Positions 6,078 to 8,593 of a stretch of 8,593 bases of DNA are shown piece by piece. The translations under genes were made by a program, and so were the position numbers. Numbering within the stretch: the first letter of the stretch is position 1; each line of letters begins with the position of its first letter. The notes under the pieces are model-generated. The model was given only the letters and a program-made list of their open reading frames with translations, was not told where the DNA came from and ran no database searches. This DNA is from Anaerolineales bacterium (GTDB lineage: Bacteria > Chloroflexota > Anaerolineae > B4-G1 > DUEL01), in NCBI GenBank assembly GCA_015662065.1, contig DQUX01000169.1, positions 1-8,593 of the forward strand. Direction: 5' to 3'.

Positions 6078-7679
6078 CTAACGATACCACCACCAGGACT
6101 CGTAGAAGTCTTCAAAATCCCTCACCCTCGCGGAGACATCGCGGATCTCCCCGCCCTCGTATAGAAAGGCATATCGGCCCGGCGTGTGCTCCCCCTCCTC
6201 CTGAGCGGCAAGCCATCGCGCCAGCTCCGGGTCCATACTCCGGTACACCTCGAGGCGCAGGTCCTGGTAGGCCATCCGAACCGCGCCTCCGATGCCGCCT
6301 CCCTGGAAGACGTAGGCCTGCCCATACCACCCGGGCAACCCGACGAAGAACATCTGGCTCTCCCTCGGCACCTCGGGATACAGCTCACGCACCTGGAGGA
6401 TGACCTCCTCTACTATATCGCTGGCGCGGCGCCACTCGGCGGTGCGCTGCTGCGTCAGGATGACCGCGGAGGCCAAGTAAAGCACCAGAACTCCGATCGC
6501 CGCCGCCCTGACTGCGCGGCCCCAACGACCCCGCAGAAAGCGCCATAAGCGGCGAGCCAGCGCTGCCAACAACATAGAGTGCCCGACGGCCGGCAGGTAG
6601 AAATACCGATCGGCGTTGCCGAAGGGGACGAAGAGCACGAAGGGCAACAGCGTGCCCACCATCCACAGAAGGCAGTACCGCTCGAACCGCCAGCCGAGCA
6701 CGAAGACCGCCAACAAGCCTGTGACGACCATCAGGGTCAACGCAATCGTGTATCCACTCACGTCGAGCGTCCTGAGCGGGACCTGAGGGAAGACGAGGTA
6801 GACCACATATGCGGCGAATGTCTTCACCAGCTCCCCATTCAATCCCACGAAGTGATAGGTCTCCATCTCCGCCCGGGGGTCCACCACCGTCGGTCGCAGC
6901 TTAAAGGATCGGTCCCCGCCGAAGGTAAGCACCAGGAAAAGCGTGAGAAGCAGCAACACGGGCGCGTACTTGAGATACGTCCGCGGAGAAAGCAGCACCT
7001 GTCGAATGGAGCTCCCCGACCTCTCCCCCGCCCTGATGAGCACCTCCGTGAGGAACATCAGAGGGAAGACGACGGCGCCAACCTCCTGGGCGGCCAGCGC
7101 GCCGACGGCGAGCGCCCACGTCAACAGGTAGAATCGGAGCTTCCCCGTGCGCAGGTAGCGGACGTAGAGGATGAGCGTGAACAGGATCCCGACACCGCTG
7201 AGTACGAACTGGTTGGCCGCCAGCCACAGCACGGCCTGGTGGTGGCGCGGGTACACGGAAAAGAGGGCGGTGGCGAGAAGGGCTACGTTCGTCTCCCGCA
7301 GCAATCGCTTTGTTAAGGAAAACACCCCGAGGGAGCACAGGATGTGGAGCGCAAGGATCAGCCCATGCCACGCCCACGGGTCGGCGCCCCAGACCCGGTA
7401 TCCCAGCCAGCCCAACAGAAGCGATAGTGGGCGGAGGCGGGCGGACCGGGCGATCAGGCGCAGGAGGAGCGGGGCGTCCAGGGAAGAAGCGAACAACCAG
7501 TCATAGTCCTCGGCGGCAAACCCATTGCCCAGGCCACCGGCGAAGACCAGAAAGGTCCCCGCGGCCAAAACAGCGACGGGCCACTGGGTTCCAAGGCCCT
7601 TCAACAGCCGGCTGCTCCCCCTCACCGCAGACCCTGTAAAAACGGTCGAGAACGATCGCAGGCAGAACCCTCCATCCAT
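6078..7679 (-). CDS. Multi-pass membrane glycosyltransferase, GT-C/TMTC-like
   Basis: A 533-residue integral membrane protein with roughly ten hydrophobic segments, the first near residues 33-50 and the last near 390-410, followed by a soluble C-terminal part of about 120 residues. The first outer loop carries AEDYDWL (E57, D58), matching the acidic pair that is catalytic in GT-C lipid-phosphate-sugar transferases. SVYPRHHQAVLWLAANQ (141-157) resembles the NPVHxEAVAWxAGR stretch of TMTC/O-mannosyltransferase-like proteins, and NADRYFYLPAVGHSML (355-370) resembles their ADRYLYLPSxG motif. It probably transfers a sugar from a polyprenyl-phosphate donor on the outer face of the membrane. No TPR repeats follow, unlike eukaryotic TMTCs. 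The ATG at 7679 leaves 49 bases after gmhB; further upstream starts would overlap gmhB and add low-complexity sequence. A purine-rich stretch precedes the ATG at loose spacing, so a GTG about 18 codons further in is possible. Acceptor and donor are unknown. Confidence 0.75.
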   Translation of the reverse strand: MDGGFCLRSFSTVFTGSAVRGSSRLLKGLGTQWPVAVLAAGTFLVFAGGLGNGFAAEDYDWLFASSLDAPLLLRLIARSARLRPLSLLLGWLGYRVWGADPWAWHGLILALHILCSLGVFSLTKRLLRETNVALLATALFSVYPRHHQAVLWLAANQFVLSGVGILFTLILYVRYLRTGKLRFYLLTWALAVGALAAQEVGAVVFPLMFLTEVLIRAGERSGSSIRQVLLSPRTYLKYAPVLLLLTLFLVLTFGGDRSFKLRPTVVDPRAEMETYHFVGLNGELVKTFAAYVVYLVFPQVPLRTLDVSGYTIALTLMVVTGLLAVFVLGWRFERYCLLWMVGTLLPFVLFVPFGNADRYFYLPAVGHSMLLAALARRLWRFLRGRWGRAVRAAAIGVLVLYLASAVILTQQRTAEWRRASDIVEEVILQVRELYPEVPRESQMFFVGLPGWYGQAYVFQGGGIGGAVRMAYQDLRLEVYRSMDPELARWLAAQEEGEHTPGRYAFLYEGGEIRDVSARVRDFEDFYESWWWYR

Positions 7680-7728
7680 CTGCCGGCCACACCTGCCTCC
7701 CCGCCCTCCCCCGAGCGGGCCACCCTGT

Positions 7729-8334
7729 TCACCGATTATCCCCTTTTCTATGGATGGGCAAGAAGGAGAGGGGAGGGGTCGCCCCGTTCTCCCGGCGAAG
7801 GATCGCATCCACCGCTGCACTCAGGTTGGGGACCACCGCAAAGCCCCGCTCCCCGCTCAGCCAGCACTGGATCAACTGCTTCCGCCCCCGGCCGGTGAGC
7901 ACCAGGTACCGCCGACATCCCGCCGCCCTGCCCGCCTGCATATCCGTCTGTGCATCTCCGACAAGGTAGCATCGGGAGAGGTCCAGCCCCAACTCCTCCG
8001 CCGCCATCAGCAGGAGGCCCGGCTGGGGCTTTCGGCAGGCGCAATGCTCCTCCGGCCGGTGCGGGCAGTACATCACCCGATCGACCCGCCCTCCTGCCGC
8101 CTCGATCGCTCTCACCATCCGGGCGTGGATCTCCTCCACCACCTCCATAGGGACCATACGCCGGTTGATCACGGCCTGGTTCGTGATCACAACGATGCGC
8201 AGATCCAACGAGGCCAGGCGGGCCAGAGCTTCCAACGCACCTGGGAGGAAGACGAACTCCTCCCAGCTTTTCACATGATCATCCCTGTTGCGGCAGATCA
8301 CCCCGTCGCGATCAATGAATACGGCACGATGCAT
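7729..8334 (-). CDS. gmhB: D-glycero-D-manno-heptose 1,7-bisphosphate 7-phosphatase (HAD family)
   Basis: This 201-residue protein removes the 7-phosphate from heptose 1,7-bisphosphate, the step after the GmhA isomerase and the heptose kinase in nucleotide-activated heptose synthesis. All HAD motifs are visible: DRDGV with nucleophile D8 and acid/base D10, T51-N52 in the ITNQ motif, K102 in CRKPQPG, and D127/D131 in GDAQTD. The zinc-binding loop that marks GmhB is intact, with C90, H92, C98 and C100 in YCPHRPEEHCAC. The length fits the family. The ATG at 8334 was chosen because the family starts just before the DRDG motif and a GGAG (8341-8344) lies 6 bases upstream; a GTG at 8394 would add 20 unconserved residues and overlap the isomerase gene. 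Whether the substrate is the alpha (GDP-heptose route) or beta anomer (ADP-heptose route) cannot be told here. Histidinol-phosphate phosphatase is the main alternative, less likely beside gmhA. Confidence 0.93.
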   Translation of the reverse strand: MHRAVFIDRDGVICRNRDDHVKSWEEFVFLPGALEALARLASLDLRIVVITNQAVINRRMVPMEVVEEIHARMVRAIEAAGGRVDRVMYCPHRPEEHCACRKPQPGLLLMAAEELGLDLSRCYLVGDAQTDMQAGRAAGCRRYLVLTGRGRKQLIQCWLSGERGFAVVPNLSAAVDAILRRENGATPPLSFLPIHRKGDNR

Positions 8335-8340
8335 ACGCGA

Positions 8341-8344
8341 CTCC
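8341..8344 (-). promoter_or_regulatory. Ribosome binding site deciding the gmhB start
   Basis: GGAG on the minus strand, 6 bases before ATG 8334. It favours this start over the GTG at 8394. Confidence 0.6.
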
Positions 8345-8386
8345 AGTTTATCAACAATCTCGGAAAGAGATCTTCGGAAGAGAGCC

Positions 8387-8593
8387 CTATCCACAGGCCC
8401 GTCTTACAGGTCGAGGTTCACCCTGGTCGCCATCCGTCCAGGTGGAGAGAGAGAGAGGGGCCTCCACCAGCGACCCGCCCTGCTGCCAGACGGCGGCATC
8501 CAACATCAGGGATACGGGGGGTTCGATCCGGCGCAGCCGCTCCCGCAACACCGTGCAGATCAGATGGCCCAACACCAGATGCACATCCTCGAT
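8387..8593 (-). CDS. gmhA: Phosphoheptose isomerase-like SIS protein, C-terminal end (partial)
   Basis: Only the last 68 codons are in the window; the gene starts beyond the right edge and ends at TAG 8387-8389. The first visible residues read IEDVHLVLGHLICTVL, which matches the closing helix of SIS-domain phosphoheptose isomerases (GmhA/LpcA), where a Gln/Glu-x-x-His-x-x-x-x-His pattern contributes to the active site. GmhA converts sedoheptulose 7-phosphate to D-glycero-D-manno-heptose 7-phosphate in the cytoplasm. The gmhB gene immediately downstream, an enzyme of the same pathway, supports this reading over other SIS proteins such as DiaA. About 50 residues follow the conserved helix, a longer tail than I expect for GmhA; it contains a (CT)6 run in the DNA (8445-8457) and looks poorly conserved. 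The family call is good; the exact substrate is inferred from the neighbour. Confidence 0.75.
   Translation of the reverse strand: MEDVHLVLGHLICTVLRERLRRIEPPVSLMLDAAVWQQGGSLVEAPLSLSTWTDGDQGEPRPVRRACG

Noticed and set aside
5986..6093. A Cys-rich N-terminal extension of the methyltransferase (or a small Cys-rich peptide) that could be a radical SAM substrate
   Set aside because: The Cys codons come from TGC repeats within the inverted repeat, there is no ribosome binding site at its start, and a strong AGGAGG marks the GTG at 5985 instead.
7680..7728. A terminator or promoter between gmhB and the membrane glycosyltransferase
   Set aside because: The 49 bases are GC- and purine-rich with only weak self-complementarity and no T-tract or recognisable promoter boxes.
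8445..8457. A (GA)6 run near the end of the gmhA-like gene as a phase-variation tract
   Set aside because: Six dinucleotide units are short for slippage, and it lies in the poorly conserved tail after the functional helix.

Overview
The window is a GC-rich piece of bacterial DNA (mostly around 65-73 % G+C in lines counted by hand) in which every credible gene lies on the minus strand, so transcription runs from high to low coordinates. Nine protein-coding genes account for almost all of it. No gap exceeds 300 bases; the longest is about 92 bases. I see no tRNA, rRNA, CRISPR array or insertion sequence. GTG starts with strong Shine-Dalgarno sequences, short overlaps between genes, and the style of the methyltransferase and glycosyltransferases suggest a Chloroflexota-like bacterium, possibly thermophilic. 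That assignment is tentative because no taxonomic marker is present.

In transcription order the window opens with the C-terminal end of a SIS-domain phosphoheptose isomerase (gmhA-like, 8593-8387). Next come the heptose-bisphosphate phosphatase gmhB (8334-7729) and a multi-pass GT-C/TMTC-like membrane glycosyltransferase (7679-6078). This right-hand part looks like supply and use of ADP- or GDP-heptose or another envelope glycan sugar. A 15-bp perfect inverted repeat (6021-6075), built from GTGCG-A/T-CGCAC palindromes, fills the largest intergenic gap.

After the repeat, six tightly packed genes follow, each overlapping the next: a class I SAM methyltransferase (5985-5155), a radical SAM protein with a SPASM-like Cys-rich tail (5168-4074), an extended SDR NAD-dependent epimerase/reductase (4077-3013), a family 2 glycosyltransferase with an N-terminal DUF35-like zinc ribbon (3071-1962), an HPr-kinase-like P-loop protein (1977-934), and a divergent RtcB-family protein that runs off the left edge (947-1). 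The overlaps imply one translationally coupled unit.

The most interesting parts are the last ones. An RtcB homologue that keeps the CG, NHF-x-E and second-His motifs, but appears to have lost the Asp metal ligand and the HSGSRG loop, is coupled to an HprK-like kinase, a zinc-ribbon glycosyltransferase fusion and a radical SAM enzyme. This gene set does not match a pathway I know. It may be an undescribed glycan, lipid or peptide modification system; that is inference from gene order only.
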